This document shows positions 8,936 through 17,726 of a stretch of 64,000 bases of DNA, in pieces. Origin of the DNA: Rhodobacteraceae bacterium LNNU 3342 (GTDB taxonomy: Bacteria; Pseudomonadota; Alphaproteobacteria; Rhodobacterales; Rhodobacteraceae); contig VUAW01000004.1 in the NCBI GenBank assembly GCA_008711135.1, forward strand, positions 62,001 through 126,000. The letters are read 5' to 3'. The number at the start of each line of letters is the position of its first letter. Within the stretch, counting starts at the first letter, position 1. Made by a program: the position numbers and the translations under genes. Below the pieces are notes generated by a model. The model was given only the letters and a program-made list of their open reading frames with translations. It did no database searches and was not told where the DNA came from.

Positions 8936-11716
8936 TCAGGCAACGGCAGGGCTGATACGGGTATCGATGATCCGCGCAGCGGTTTCACCTGCCTCGATCA
9001 CCCGGCTGCGCAAGGTTTCAAGGTCCGGCATGTCGCATTCGCGCAGAAGGAAGGCAATGCCGCCGCCACCAAGTTCCGACGGCACAACGGCGCGGTCGCT
9101 CAGCAGGCGTAACCCCGCCTGAAGCCGCCACAAGAGCCGATAGGCACGCGCCAGAGCCGCCTCTTCCTCGGGCTTCAGCCAGCCTGACCGCAGGCCCGCG
9201 CGCAACTGCGCCTCGACCCGCCGCGCGGGATCGCCTGCCAGCAGGGCCGCCGTCTGGGCCAGAAGTTCGATGTCCTGAAGGCGGCCGGGGCCGGCCTTGG
9301 CATCCCATTCGCCTTCGCCCGGCTTGGCACTGCGCAGTCGCGCACGCATTTCTGCCACATCCTTCAGCACGCTGTCGCCCTTGCCCTTTTCGGGCAGCAG
9401 TGCGCGACGGAAGCTTTCTACCTCCTCGCCAAGATCAAGGTTTCCGGCAACAGGGCGCGCGCGGGTCAGGGCAAGATGCTCCCAGGTCCAGGCTTCGGAC
9501 GATTGATACGCGACGAAGGACGGCAGGCTGGTCGCCACCGGCCCCTGACGTCCTGACGGGCGCAGGCGCATGTCGACCTCATACAGGCGCCCCTCGGCCA
9601 TCGGCGCCGTCAGCGCCGTGACCAGGGCCTGCGTCAGCCGCGCGTAATAGCTGCGCGAGGCCAAGGGCCGCGGCCCGTCCGAGGCCTCCACATCCTGCGC
9701 ATCGTAGATGACGATCAGATCGAGGTCAGAACCGGCATTCAGCCGCCCTGCCCCAAGGCTGCCCATCCCCACCACAACAGCGCCCCGCCCCGGCGGGTTG
9801 CCGTGCTTGCGCGCGAATTCGTCCTGGCACACGGGCCAGAGCGCGGCGACCACCGCCTCGGCCAACTCAGCGTACTGTCGAGCGGCCTCGAACGCGTCGA
9901 TCAGGCCGCGCAGGTGATGCACCCCGATGCGGAAGTGCCATTCCTTTGCCCAGCGTCGCGCCGCATCCAGCTTTCGTTCGTAATCCGCGGGTTCTGTGAG
10001 CTTCTGCGCCAGTTCGACCCGCAATGCGCCAGTGCCGGGCCAAGGGCTGAAGAAATCGCCACCGATCACCGCATCCAGCACGCCCGAGTTTCGCGACAGG
10101 TACCGGGCCAGCCCCGGCGCGGTTGCCGCAATGTCCACGATCAGTTGCGTCAGCTGCGGGTTCGCCTCGAACAGCGAGAAAAGCTGCACCCCCGCTGGCA
10201 ACCCCGACAGGAAGCCGTCGAACTGGGTAAGCGCCTCTTCCGGGTCGGCGGCACAGTTCAAGCGGGCCAACAGTTCTGGCCGCACCCGTTCAAAGATCTG
10301 CACCGCGCGGGCGGAACGAAGGGCAGGATAGCTTCGCCAGCCTTCAACGATGGCGGCGGCGTGTGCGGAAAGTTCAGGCTCCTCCGCAGCCTCGGAGGGG
10401 GAAAAGAAGTCCTCGGTCAGTTCAACCACGCGCGCAAGCCGCGCAAGAAGATCCTCGCGGAAGCGGGCGGTGTCAGGCTCGCCCATGAAACGGGCGATCC
10501 GGTCAAGACCCTCGGCAGTATTCGGCAGCAGATGGGTCTGGGCGTCGTGCACCATCTGCAGCCGATGTTCGACCTCGCGGTGGCTGCGGTAAAGGGACAC
10601 AAGCTCCTCTGCCTCGGCCTTGCCGACCCAGCCCTTTTCCGCAAGCGCCCGCAGGCCCGGAACAGTCGCACGGCTCCGCAGGTCAGGGTCACGGCCGCCG
10701 GCGATGATCTGCCGGGTCTGGGTGAAGAACTCGATCTCCCGGATACCCCCGCGCCCCAGCTTCATGTCGTGGCCTTCGAGCACCAGCCGGCCGTGCAGCC
10801 CCTTGTGGTCCCGGATGCGCAGGCGCATGTCGTGGGCATCCTGAATGGCGGCGAAATCCAGATGCTTGCGCCATACAAAAGGCGTCAGCATCTTCAGAAA
10901 GCGCTCCCCCGCAGTCAAGTCGCCGCCGCAGGGCCGCGCCTTGATGTAGGCAGCGCGTTCCCAGGTTCGACCGACGCTTTCATAATATCGTTCAGCCGCC
11001 TCCATCGACAGGCAAACCGGCGTGACCGAGGCATCCGGCCGTAGCCGCAGGTCGGTACGGAACACGTAGCCACCGGCGAGTGTGTCGGACAGAAGCGCCG
11101 TCATCTTGCGCGTGATGCGGATAAAGGCGGCCCGAGCATCGTGATAATCGGCGGCGTCAAACCGCGTCTCGTCGAACAGGCAGACAAGATCGATATCCGA
11201 GGAATAGTTGAGTTCCCTCGCCCCCATCTTGCCCATGGCCAGCGCCACCATCCCGGCGCCGGTTGCCGCATCTTCCGGCGTGGCGCCCGGCAGCTTGTTG
11301 CGGCGGATCTCATCGGCAACCAGCCGAGTGATCGACAGATGCACAGCCCGGTCGGCCAACGCGGTAAGTGCGCCAGTTACCTCTTCCAGGTTCCAGGCGC
11401 CGCCGGCGTCGGCTAGCGCGGTCAGCAGCGCGACCCTGCGCTTGGCGCAACGCAGCGCTACGCCGAGATCGGCCAGCGGAACGTCCTCGAGCGGTAGCAT
11501 GACGCCGGCCATGGCAGCTTCGGGCGATTGGGTCAGCGCCCGTTCCAGCCAATCGCGCTCTTTCTCCATCAGGCCCTTGAGGTAGGGGCTGCATCCTGCC
11601 ACGCCGCGCAGCAGTTCGCGCAGTTCGGGCGGCACGTCAAAGGCAGCCGCAGCCTCGGCCCCCTGATCCGGATCGAAGGGTATGGGACAGCGGGTCAGGC
11701 GGGCGGCAAATGTCAT
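8936..11716 (-). CDS. glnE: Bifunctional glutamine synthetase adenylyltransferase/deadenylase
   Basis: A 926-residue GlnE (E. coli protein 946). It has two nucleotidyltransferase domains. The first contains GKMGARELNYSSDIDLVCLFD and the second GSLGAGRLNAGSDLDLIVIYD, each with the GS/SDxDL acidic pair. By family, the N-terminal domain removes AMP from glutamine synthetase and the C-terminal one adds it, under control of PII. The start is set at ATG 11716 (MTFAARLTRCPIPFDP); upstream in-frame codons run into the promoter of the divergent deacylase gene and look non-coding. Confidence 0.94.
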   Translation of the reverse strand: MTFAARLTRCPIPFDPDQGAEAAAAFDVPPELRELLRGVAGCSPYLKGLMEKERDWLERALTQSPEAAMAGVMLPLEDVPLADLGVALRCAKRRVALLTALADAGGAWNLEEVTGALTALADRAVHLSITRLVADEIRRNKLPGATPEDAATGAGMVALAMGKMGARELNYSSDIDLVCLFDETRFDAADYHDARAAFIRITRKMTALLSDTLAGGYVFRTDLRLRPDASVTPVCLSMEAAERYYESVGRTWERAAYIKARPCGGDLTAGERFLKMLTPFVWRKHLDFAAIQDAHDMRLRIRDHKGLHGRLVLEGHDMKLGRGGIREIEFFTQTRQIIAGGRDPDLRSRATVPGLRALAEKGWVGKAEAEELVSLYRSHREVEHRLQMVHDAQTHLLPNTAEGLDRIARFMGEPDTARFREDLLARLARVVELTEDFFSPSEAAEEPELSAHAAAIVEGWRSYPALRSARAVQIFERVRPELLARLNCAADPEEALTQFDGFLSGLPAGVQLFSLFEANPQLTQLIVDIAATAPGLARYLSRNSGVLDAVIGGDFFSPWPGTGALRVELAQKLTEPADYERKLDAARRWAKEWHFRIGVHHLRGLIDAFEAARQYAELAEAVVAALWPVCQDEFARKHGNPPGRGAVVVGMGSLGAGRLNAGSDLDLIVIYDAQDVEASDGPRPLASRSYYARLTQALVTALTAPMAEGRLYEVDMRLRPSGRQGPVATSLPSFVAYQSSEAWTWEHLALTRARPVAGNLDLGEEVESFRRALLPEKGKGDSVLKDVAEMRARLRSAKPGEGEWDAKAGPGRLQDIELLAQTAALLAGDPARRVEAQLRAGLRSGWLKPEEEAALARAYRLLWRLQAGLRLLSDRAVVPSELGGGGIAFLLRECDMPDLETLRSRVIEAGETAARIIDTRISPAVA

Positions 11717-11849
11717 GGCGGCAGCATTAAGCCGGTCCGCGGAATGGTCAACTGCCCGCGTGCTGCGTCGGGCTGGATCAACGTGCTGCACGTGCCTAAT
11801 CTGATCCCATCGAGCCCCTAGAAGGCCCACCCAGACCAAGGAGATCCGC

Positions 11850-12335
11850 ATGAGCAAAAGCGTGAAGCGCGTCAAGCAGGCGCTCGCCGCCGCAGGAATA
11901 GAAAGCGAGGTGCTGGAGATGACTGCCGAAACCCGTACCGCGCGGCAGGCAGCCGATGCCGCGGGTTGCAGCCTTGACCAGATCGCGAAGTCGATCCTGT
12001 TCCGGGGTGAAAGCTCGGGGGCGCTCTACCTCTTCCTGACGGCCGGCGGGAATCAAGTCTGTGCCGAAAAGGCTGCCCACCTGGCCGGGGAACCCCTTGG
12101 CAAGGCCGAGGCTACCCAGATTCGTGCTGAAACCGGTTTTGCAATCGGCGGTGTTTCCCCGGTTGGGCACCTGACGCCGCCGCGCACCTTCTTTGATCCG
12201 CGGCTGCTGGATTTCGACGTGGTCTGGGGTGCGGCTGGCACCACGCGGCATATCTTTCCAGTAGATCCGTCCCGCCTGCTGACAGCGACAGCCGCCGAAA
12301 AGGCCGATTTCACCCTGCCACCCGAAAAAATGTAA
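11850..12335 (+). CDS. YbaK/EbsC-type aminoacyl-tRNA deacylase
   Basis: A 161-residue single-domain protein of the YbaK/ProX editing family. Conserved pieces are IAKSILFRG (the invariant Lys near residue 50) and the GGVSPVGH loop. Family members hydrolyse mischarged tRNAs in trans, such as Cys-tRNA(Pro); the substrate of this subgroup is not fixed. ATG 11850 is preceded by AAGGAGAT. It is divergent from glnE with about 130 bases between starts. Its stop codon lies inside the first TGTAAA/TTTACA dyad upstream of the DUF2852 gene. Confidence 0.85.
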   Translation: MSKSVKRVKQALAAAGIESEVLEMTAETRTARQAADAAGCSLDQIAKSILFRGESSGALYLFLTAGGNQVCAEKAAHLAGEPLGKAEATQIRAETGFAIGGVSPVGHLTPPRTFFDPRLLDFDVVWGAAGTTRHIFPVDPSRLLTATAAEKADFTLPPEKM

Positions 12336-12405
12336 AACCCATTTACATTCTCTCTTGACCCAGGTCCCCGGAGCCCCAATCTTGGGGATGTTAAAGCCTT
12401 TTACA
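12331..12405 (+). promoter_or_regulatory. Promoter flanked by two TGTAAA/TTTACA dyads
   Basis: Two 17-bp imperfect palindromes of the same spacing, TGTAAAACCCATTTACA (12331-12347) and TGTTAAAGCCTTTTACA (12389-12405), have centres 58 bp apart. Between them lies TTGACC (12355-12360), 17 bp, AATCTT (12378-12383). One dyad is upstream of the -35 and the other lies over the likely transcript start, as expected for a repressor or a looping regulator. I do not recognise the regulator. Confidence 0.55.
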
Positions 12406-12426
12406 TCCCGTCTGGAGGAGAGCTCG

Positions 12427-12825
12427 ATGTCCACCTACACGTCCCCCGTCTCCTGGTTCGGTCAGGCCGAGGCTTGGCTTGACCAGCGGGGCAAACCTGC
12501 CTGGATCGTCGCGATGATCCTTGGCTTCATCGTCTTCTGGCCGATTGGCTTGGCTATCTTGGCCTACATGATCTGGAGCAAACGCATGTTTTCCTGCAAA
12601 TCCCGCCGCGGCGTCACCTACCGCAGCCGGACGCTCAACAGCACCGGCAACAGCGCATTTGACGCCTATAAAGCCGATACCCTGCGCCGTCTTGAAGAAG
12701 AGCAGGAAGCCTTTGAGGCCTTCCTTCAGCGCCTGCGCGAGGCAAAAGATAAAAGCGAGTTCGACGCCTTCATGGACGAACGCGCCCGCATCGCCCGCGC
12801 CAATCGCGAAGACGAAAATGCCTGA
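12427..12825 (+). CDS. DUF2852 membrane protein
   Basis: A 132-residue protein of the DUF2852 family of alphaproteobacteria. One strong membrane segment (WIVAMILGFIVFWPIGLAIL, about residues 26-45) follows a short polar N-terminus. After it comes a basic stretch with CKSRRG, then a charged coiled-coil tail (DTLRRLEEEQEAFEAFLQRL). GGAGGAG lies seven bases before ATG 12427. Function is unknown. It has a separate promoter with two dyad operators, so it is likely conditionally expressed. A GC hairpin (12831-12853) follows it. Confidence 0.85.
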   Translation: MSTYTSPVSWFGQAEAWLDQRGKPAWIVAMILGFIVFWPIGLAILAYMIWSKRMFSCKSRRGVTYRSRTLNSTGNSAFDAYKADTLRRLEEEQEAFEAFLQRLREAKDKSEFDAFMDERARIARANREDENA

Positions 12826-12830
12826 GCACC

Positions 12831-12853
12831 GGCCGGCCCTTCGGGGTCGGCCC
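12831..12853 (+). terminator. GC-rich hairpin after DUF2852 gene
   Basis: The arms GGCCGGCCC and GGGTCGGCC close a TTCG tetraloop. There is only a weak pyrimidine tail (CCCCTCTGCT), so this is a possible but unproven terminator. The rest of the gap to 12987 contains no further gene that I can support. Confidence 0.4.
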
Positions 12854-12987
12854 CTCTGCTGCGAGCGCGAAGAAATTTTAAAAATCCGCTCTTGCAAATA
12901 AGTGTAAAAAGCCCACTTGGCGATGCTGGGACCAGTTGCTAACCTTCCCGCTAATCCCACAGTAGCCGAGCGAGCCGAAGACCTCTG

Positions 12988-13824
12988 ATGCGTCACACCC
13001 TTCCCCTCGCCCCCCAGTTCTATGTGACGGCCCCGCAGCCCTGTCCGTACCTGGATGGCCGGCTGGAGCGGAAGCTGTTCACGGCGCTTCAAGGCGAATA
13101 TGCCGACAAGCTGAACGACGCCCTGTCCAAGCAGGGCTTCCGCCGGTCGCAGAACGTGCTGTACCGCCCGTCCTGTTCCGAATGTTCGGCCTGTATGTCC
13201 GCCCGCATCTGCGTGGCGGACTTCGTGCCAACGCGCACCCAACGCCGCACCCTGCGCCGCAATTCCCACCTGCGCCGCGAGGCCACCAGCCCTTGGGCGA
13301 CCGAGGATCAGTTCGCGCTGTTCCGCCGCTACCTGGACAGCCGCCATGCCGACGGCGGCATGGCCGACATGGATATCTTCGAGTTCGCCGCGATGATCGA
13401 GGAAACCCCGATCCGCAGCCGCGTCATCGAATATTCCCGTGCGCCCGGTCCGGGCGAGACGCGTCGCCATCTTACCGCCGTCTGCCTGACCGACGTGATG
13501 GATGACGGCCTGAGCATGGTCTATTCCTTCTACGATCCGGATCTCATGGCGGACAGCCTTGGCACCTATGTCGTGCTTGACCACATCGCGCTGGCGCGCG
13601 AGGCAGGGCTTCCCTTTGTTTACCTGGGCTACTGGGTCCCGGGTAGCCGCAAGATGGGCTATAAGGCCAAGTTCAGCGGGCTGGAGCTTTACCGCGGCGG
13701 CGAATGGCAGCCGATGCACGATCCCGAAGCCTATAGCGCCGATACTCACCCCCTTTCGGTCGATCCAATTGCCGAACAGGTTGCCCGCATCAGCCTGCCC
13801 GACACCCGTCCCGTCAAGCCATGA
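12988..13824 (+). CDS. bpt: Aspartate/glutamate leucyl- or arginyl-transferase (N-end rule)
   Basis: A 278-residue aminoacyl-tRNA-protein transferase of the Bpt/ATE type. It attaches an aminoacyl residue to proteins with N-terminal Asp or Glu, marking them for ClpS/ClpAP degradation. The N-terminal block [17 protein letters not shown] and the cysteine motif [12 protein letters not shown] are diagnostic. The C-terminal GNAT-like fold ends with the conserved [17 protein letters not shown]. Whether it transfers Leu (Bpt) or Arg cannot be settled from sequence alone. It is monocistronic; the ilv leader begins about 70 bases downstream. Confidence 0.9.
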   Translation: MRHTLPLAPQFYVTAPQPCPYLDGRLERKLFTALQGEYADKLNDALSKQGFRRSQNVLYRPSCSECSACMSARICVADFVPTRTQRRTLRRNSHLRREATSPWATEDQFALFRRYLDSRHADGGMADMDIFEFAAMIEETPIRSRVIEYSRAPGPGETRRHLTAVCLTDVMDDGLSMVYSFYDPDLMADSLGTYVVLDHIALAREAGLPFVYLGYWVPGSRKMGYKAKFSGLELYRGGEWQPMHDPEAYSADTHPLSVDPIAEQVARISLPDTRPVKP

Positions 13825-13893
13825 GCCGGGCGCCGCGTAACTTAATTAACGCGGAAAAGTGATGCTGCGACAGAAAATTGCACGCATTCGCTG

Positions 13894-13922
13894 TTGACGT
13901 GCTGTTTCCGGCTTCTTAATGT
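13894..13922 (+). promoter_or_regulatory. Putative ilv promoter
   Basis: TTGACG at 13894-13899, a 17-bp spacer and TAATGT at 13917-13922. Initiation would be near 13929, about 17 bases before the leader-peptide start, which is where an attenuator transcript should begin. The -10 is a poor match, so the call rests largely on position. Confidence 0.5.
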
Positions 13923-13945
13923 CCGCGTCGGTAGCAAAGGGACCG

Positions 13946-13996
13946 ATGATGATCCGGATTATCGTACTTGTAGGACAGTTGCGCATGGGCCGGTGA
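13946..13996 (+). CDS. ilv attenuator leader peptide, 16 aa
   Basis: The ORF encodes MMIRIIVLVGQLRMGR. Eight of its 16 residues are Ile, Val or Leu, with Ile-Ile-Val-Leu-Val in a row. AAAGGGA lies just upstream of the first ATG. The ORF ends 25 bases before the terminator stem that precedes ilvI. This is the layout of a branched-chain amino-acid leader peptide: ribosome stalling on uncharged Ile, Val or Leu tRNA would change RNA folding. Too short for normal gene callers. Confidence 0.85.
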   Translation: MMIRIIVLVGQLRMGR

Positions 13997-14050
13997 CGGA
14001 CACCCTTACGGAACCCCATGCGCCCCCGAGTAACTCCGGGGGCTTTTTGT
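13981..14050 (+). promoter_or_regulatory. ilv transcription attenuator (alternative hairpins and terminator)
   Basis: Two mutually interfering structures are visible. A 9-bp perfect pairing joins GCGCATGGG (13981-13989, inside the end of the leader ORF) with CCCATGCGC (14015-14023). The second is a terminator stem, GCCCCCG/CGGGGGC (14022-14043), followed by TTTTTG. The first shares bases 14022-14023 with the terminator's 5' arm. A ribosome that reaches the leader stop would mask 13981-13989 and allow the terminator; one stalled on the Ile/Val/Leu codons would leave it free to pair. That reading is inference. Confidence 0.8.
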
Positions 14051-14092
14051 TACCTGAACGTAAATGCCAGCATATGGCGATGGAGTAGAACG

Positions 14093-15847
14093 ATGACCGA
14101 AGCGATGACCGGTGCGAAGATGGTGGTTCAGGCCCTCAAGGATCAGGGCGTGGAGGTAATCTTCGGCTACCCGGGCGGTGCGGTACTACCGATCTACGAT
14201 GAGATCTTTCAGCAGAACGACATTCGGCACATTCTGGTTCGCCATGAACAGGGCGCTGTTCACGCGGCCGAAGGCTACGCCCGCGCCACCGGCAAGCCGG
14301 GCGTGGTTCTGGTGACTTCTGGCCCCGGGGCGACCAATGCAGTGACAGGGATTGTTGACGCGCTGCTGGACTCCATTCCGCTGGTGGTTCTGTCGGGCCA
14401 GGTTCCGACCTTCATGATCGGCAACGACGCCTTTCAGGAGGCGGACACCGTTGGCATCACCCGCCCCTGCACCAAGCACAACTGGCTGGTCAAGGAAACG
14501 GACAAGCTGGCAGAAACGCTGCATCAGGCATTCCACGTCGCGCGGTCGGGCCGTCCGGGCCCGGTTCTGGTCGACATCCCCAAGGACGTGCAGTTCGCCA
14601 CCGGTACCTACGTTCCGCCGCAAAAGGCGCGCGTGGCACATTACCAGCCCAAGGTGAAGGGCGACATCGAGGCGATCACCGCACTGGTCGAGCTGATAGA
14701 GACGGCCGAACGTCCTGTCCTTTATACGGGCGGCGGCGTGATCAACTCGGGTCCGGCGGCGAGCCAGCTTCTGCGCGAACTGGTCGATGCGACCGACTTC
14801 CCCATCACCTCGACCCTGATGGGACTAGGCGCCTACCCCGCTTCGGGGCGGAACTGGCTGGGAATGCTGGGCATGCACGGGCTCTATGAGGCCAACCTCG
14901 CCATGCATGGCTGCGACCTGATGATCAACATCGGGGCGCGGTTCGACGACCGCATCACCGGGCGGGTCGCCGACTTCAGCCCGAACTCGCGCAAGGCGCA
15001 TATCGACATCGACCCGTCGTCGATCAACAAGGTCATCCGGGTGGATATCCCGATCCTTGGCGATGTCGGCCATGTTCTTGAAGACCTGCTGCGCATCTGG
15101 AAGGCGCGCGGGCGCAAGACCAACACGGCAGCGCTGGGCAAGTGGAAAGCGCAGATCGAGGAATGGAAGGCCGTTCGCTGCCTGAGCTACAAGCCCTCGG
15201 AAAAGACCATCAAACCGCAGTACGCGCTGGAGCGGCTGGAAGCCCTGACCAAGGGGATGGACCGCTACATCGCCACCGAGGTGGGCCAGCACCAGATGTG
15301 GGCGGCGCAGTACCTGGGGTTTGAAGCGCCAAACCGTTGGCTGACCTCTGGCGGGCTGGGCACGATGGGGTACGGGCTGCCCGCCTCGATCGGCGCGCAG
15401 ATCGCCCACCCCGACGCGCTGGTCATCAACGTCGCGGGTGAGGCTTCATGGCTGATGAACATGCAGGAGATGGGGACGGCGATGCAGTTCCGTGCCCCAG
15501 TCAAGCAGTTCATCCTGAACAACGAACGGCTTGGCATGGTGCGCCAGTGGCAGGAACTGCTGCATGGCGAACGCTACAGCCATTCGTGGTCCGAGTCCCT
15601 GCCCGACTTCGTGAAGCTGGCCGAAGCCTTCGGCTGCAAGGGCATCCAGTGTTCCGACCCCAAGGATCTGGACGACGCGATCATGGAGATGATCCGCTAT
15701 GACGGCCCGGTCATCTTTGACTGCTTGGTCGAGAAGCACGAGAACTGCTTCCCCATGATCCCGTCGGGCAGCCCGCACAACGAAATGCTGCTGGGCGAGG
15801 CAGAGACACAGGGCGTGATCGGCGCCCGGGGTGCCGTGCTGGTCTGA
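14093..15847 (+). CDS. ilvI: Acetolactate synthase large subunit
   Basis: A 584-residue thiamine-diphosphate enzyme catalysing acetolactate or acetohydroxybutyrate formation, the first common step of Val, Leu and Ile synthesis. The start [15 protein letters not shown] is placed at 14093, just past the attenuator, with GGAG upstream; the ORF extends in frame into the terminator region, which is not coding. [12 protein letters not shown] and the FGYPGG motif with the catalytic Glu region ([11 protein letters not shown]) are clear. The ThDP-Mg segment reads [12 protein letters not shown], with Glu where many relatives have Asp. It forms an operon with ilvH. Confidence 0.95.
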   Translation: MTEAMTGAKMVVQALKDQGVEVIFGYPGGAVLPIYDEIFQQNDIRHILVRHEQGAVHAAEGYARATGKPGVVLVTSGPGATNAVTGIVDALLDSIPLVVLSGQVPTFMIGNDAFQEADTVGITRPCTKHNWLVKETDKLAETLHQAFHVARSGRPGPVLVDIPKDVQFATGTYVPPQKARVAHYQPKVKGDIEAITALVELIETAERPVLYTGGGVINSGPAASQLLRELVDATDFPITSTLMGLGAYPASGRNWLGMLGMHGLYEANLAMHGCDLMINIGARFDDRITGRVADFSPNSRKAHIDIDPSSINKVIRVDIPILGDVGHVLEDLLRIWKARGRKTNTAALGKWKAQIEEWKAVRCLSYKPSEKTIKPQYALERLEALTKGMDRYIATEVGQHQMWAAQYLGFEAPNRWLTSGGLGTMGYGLPASIGAQIAHPDALVINVAGEASWLMNMQEMGTAMQFRAPVKQFILNNERLGMVRQWQELLHGERYSHSWSESLPDFVKLAEAFGCKGIQCSDPKDLDDAIMEMIRYDGPVIFDCLVEKHENCFPMIPSGSPHNEMLLGEAETQGVIGARGAVLV

Positions 15848-15903
15848 GCCTGGGCCGGGGCACCAAGCCCCGACCCGCCAAAGCCTCTTTGAAAGAACAA
15901 GAC

Positions 15904-16464
15904 ATGTCCCGACTGAATATCCAGCAAGGCTCCTCCAAACATTCGGCCTATGACCTGCGCGACCCCTATGCCGACGTGATCGAAACCCACACGCTAGCTC
16001 TGCTTGTGGACAACGAAAGTGGCGTTCTGGCCCGGGTGATCGGCCTGTTTTCTGGGCGCGGCTACAACATTGAAAGCCTGACAGTGGCCGAGGTTGATCA
16101 TGCGGGGCACCGGTCGCGCATCACCATCGTGACGCGTGGCACGCCGCAGGTGATTGAGCAGATCAAGGCGCAGCTGAGCCGGATGGTGCCTGTCCATGAC
16201 GTGCACGACCTTACGGTCGAGGGGCCGGCGGTGGAGCGTGAGCTTGCCCTGCTCAAGGTCGCCGGTCAGGGAGAGCATCGGGTCGAGGCACTGCGGCTGG
16301 CTGACATCTTCCGGGCAAACGTCGTGGACTCGACGCTGGAAAGCTTCGTGTTCGAAATCACCGGCACGGGGGAAAAGATTGACGCCTTTGCCGAACTGAT
16401 GCGACCGCTGGGCCTGCGTGAGATTGCGCGGACTGGCGTCGCGGCCCTGTCACGGGGCGTCTGA
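15904..16464 (+). CDS. ilvH: Acetolactate synthase small (regulatory) subunit
   Basis: A 186-residue regulatory subunit that binds valine and activates the large subunit. The N-terminal ACT domain is evident in LALLVDNESGVLARVIGLFSGRGYN, and a second ACT-like half follows from about residue 100. ATG 15904 is 56 bases after ilvI; the ribosome site is weak (AAGAACAAG), suggesting partial dependence on translation of ilvI. The gene ends at a three-hairpin intergenic element shared with the region after tkt. Confidence 0.94.
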   Translation: MSRLNIQQGSSKHSAYDLRDPYADVIETHTLALLVDNESGVLARVIGLFSGRGYNIESLTVAEVDHAGHRSRITIVTRGTPQVIEQIKAQLSRMVPVHDVHDLTVEGPAVERELALLKVAGQGEHRVEALRLADIFRANVVDSTLESFVFEITGTGEKIDAFAELMRPLGLREIARTGVAALSRGV

Positions 16465-16472
16465 AAGACCGC

Positions 16473-16549
16473 TCAGGCGGGCGGCTCCCGCCCGTCTTCG
16501 ACGCCTGCGGCGTCTCATCCCGTTGAGCCGGGCGCGGGCTGCGCCCGCG
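16473..16549. repeat. Triple-hairpin intergenic element, copy A
   Basis: Three consecutive stems follow the ilvH stop: GGCGGG/CCCGCC (16476-16492), GACGCC/GGCGTC (16500-16514) and CGCGGGC/GCCCGCG (16533-16549). The spacing and the linking sequences (CCCGTCTTC, TCTCATCCC.TTG) match those after tkt at 52075-52158. It lies between convergent ilvH and the sulfotransferase gene and may end transcripts of both, though there is no T-tail here. Confidence 0.7.
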
Positions 16550-16552
16550 TTG

Positions 16553-17275
16553 TCAGACCCGGCCAGGGATGCCCTGCGGCAGACACCAGCATTCGATGAA
16601 ATCGGCAAATTCTTCGTAATAGTAATTTGCCTCTGCGACGCTCATCTCCTCGCGCCAGCGCTGCGAGATGCCTTTGTTGAGCTTGGTGTGCCGTGACCGC
16701 ACCCGGTGAAGCACCCGGTCCGCATCGACATCCACATCCAGATGCCCGGCGATCCGGTCGATGCTGCGGCGGGTGTCGAAGGCGACCTCTTCGTAGTTCA
16801 GGGTAAGGAACCCGGGCTGGGCCTGCCACTTCAGGAACTTCTCGACATGGCCGCGCACCACCTCCATTGCCTCGCCGATATTGGCAAAAGGGCGCCCGTC
16901 GCGCGCGCCCCAGGCGCCGCCCGTGCGCGACGCGTCGAGGATCGAGAGCGCCACGTCCCGCGGGTCGCGCGCGATCGCATGGCCGGTCACTCTGCCCGCG
17001 GCAATCGCCTCGGCAGTGGCGGCCCAGACACCACCATGGGTCTTGATCGCGATGGGCCTCGGGTGCCCAACCTCGGAGATTTCCTGGATCGCCGCGCGCA
17101 GCATCATCGGCTTGATGAGCGGCACGAAATTGTCGCTTCGTTCCTCGCCCAGCACCCGGGGCGAAAGGCGGCGCTGCGGCACGCCGGCCTCCTCCAGCAC
17201 GGCGACAGTCAGCTCGAATGCGAGAGTGGAGCCTGACTTCGGCATACCATAGCAGGCGTAAACGGCAGCGACCAT
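16553..17275 (-). CDS. PAPS-dependent sulfotransferase-family protein
   Basis: A 240-residue protein with the two cofactor signatures of sulfotransferases. PKSGSTLAFEL (residues 12-22) is the 5'-phosphosulfate loop, and ARDPRDVALSILDA (about 105-118) is the 3'-phosphate block. The start MVAAVYACYGMPKSG at 17275 is preceded by AGAGAGGA; the longer in-frame ORF to 17461 runs over the divergent gene and is not used. The acceptor (carbohydrate, protein or lipid) cannot be told. Its position between ilvH and the giant secreted carbohydrate-binding protein makes a surface-polysaccharide role attractive but unproven. Confidence 0.8.
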   Translation of the reverse strand: MVAAVYACYGMPKSGSTLAFELTVAVLEEAGVPQRRLSPRVLGEERSDNFVPLIKPMMLRAAIQEISEVGHPRPIAIKTHGGVWAATAEAIAAGRVTGHAIARDPRDVALSILDASRTGGAWGARDGRPFANIGEAMEVVRGHVEKFLKWQAQPGFLTLNYEEVAFDTRRSIDRIAGHLDVDVDADRVLHRVRSRHTKLNKGISQRWREEMSVAEANYYYEEFADFIECWCLPQGIPGRV

Positions 17276-17420
17276 TGAAGAATCCTCTCTCGACGGCTGC
17301 ATCATAAGGAAGATGCCGCAGATGCAAACCCCATTTTCCTTGCATCGGCGGCAACTTGCGGAACCTTGCTGCTGTGACGGAGTTGAAGATTTCAGGGCCG
17401 GAACGTGAGAAGGAGACCAC

Positions 17421-17726
17421 ATGAACAGCGAGGAATTTGCCGCCTGGGAGTCCCGCATCAAGGAGCGTGCTCAAAAGATCTGGGAAGAGAAAGGCCGCCC
17501 CGCCGATGGCCCAGAGATTTTCGAAGAACAGGCCCGGGAATTGCTAGCCCTGGAAGAAGTTCCTGATGCAACGACACGCCCCGTCGAAACCCCGAGCAAC
17601 CCGGATGAAGAACCCATCCTCGCCCTTCAAAATCAAGGCGACTTCCCGGGTTTGCATGATCAGGGGGCCGATATGGGCAGGACGAACGACGGCGATCCGC
17701 AGCGTACGGACGACAAGCACCAGTAA
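17421..17726 (+). CDS. DUF2934 small protein
   Basis: A 101-residue acidic protein. Residues 10-46 (RIKERAQKIWEEKGRPADG and onward) match the short DUF2934 helix-turn-helix-like motif found in many proteobacterial stress-associated proteins. The remainder is low-complexity, Pro- and Asp-rich. GAGAAGGAGA precedes ATG 17421. It is divergent from the sulfotransferase with about 145 bases between starts. Function unknown. Confidence 0.8.
   Translation: MNSEEFAAWESRIKERAQKIWEEKGRPADGPEIFEEQARELLALEEVPDATTRPVETPSNPDEEPILALQNQGDFPGLHDQGADMGRTNDGDPQRTDDKHQ

Noticed and set aside
13894..14088. A 64-residue ORF through the ilv leader
   Set aside because: It crosses the attenuator terminator, has no ribosome site, and overlaps the Ile/Val/Leu leader peptide in another frame, which explains the region better.
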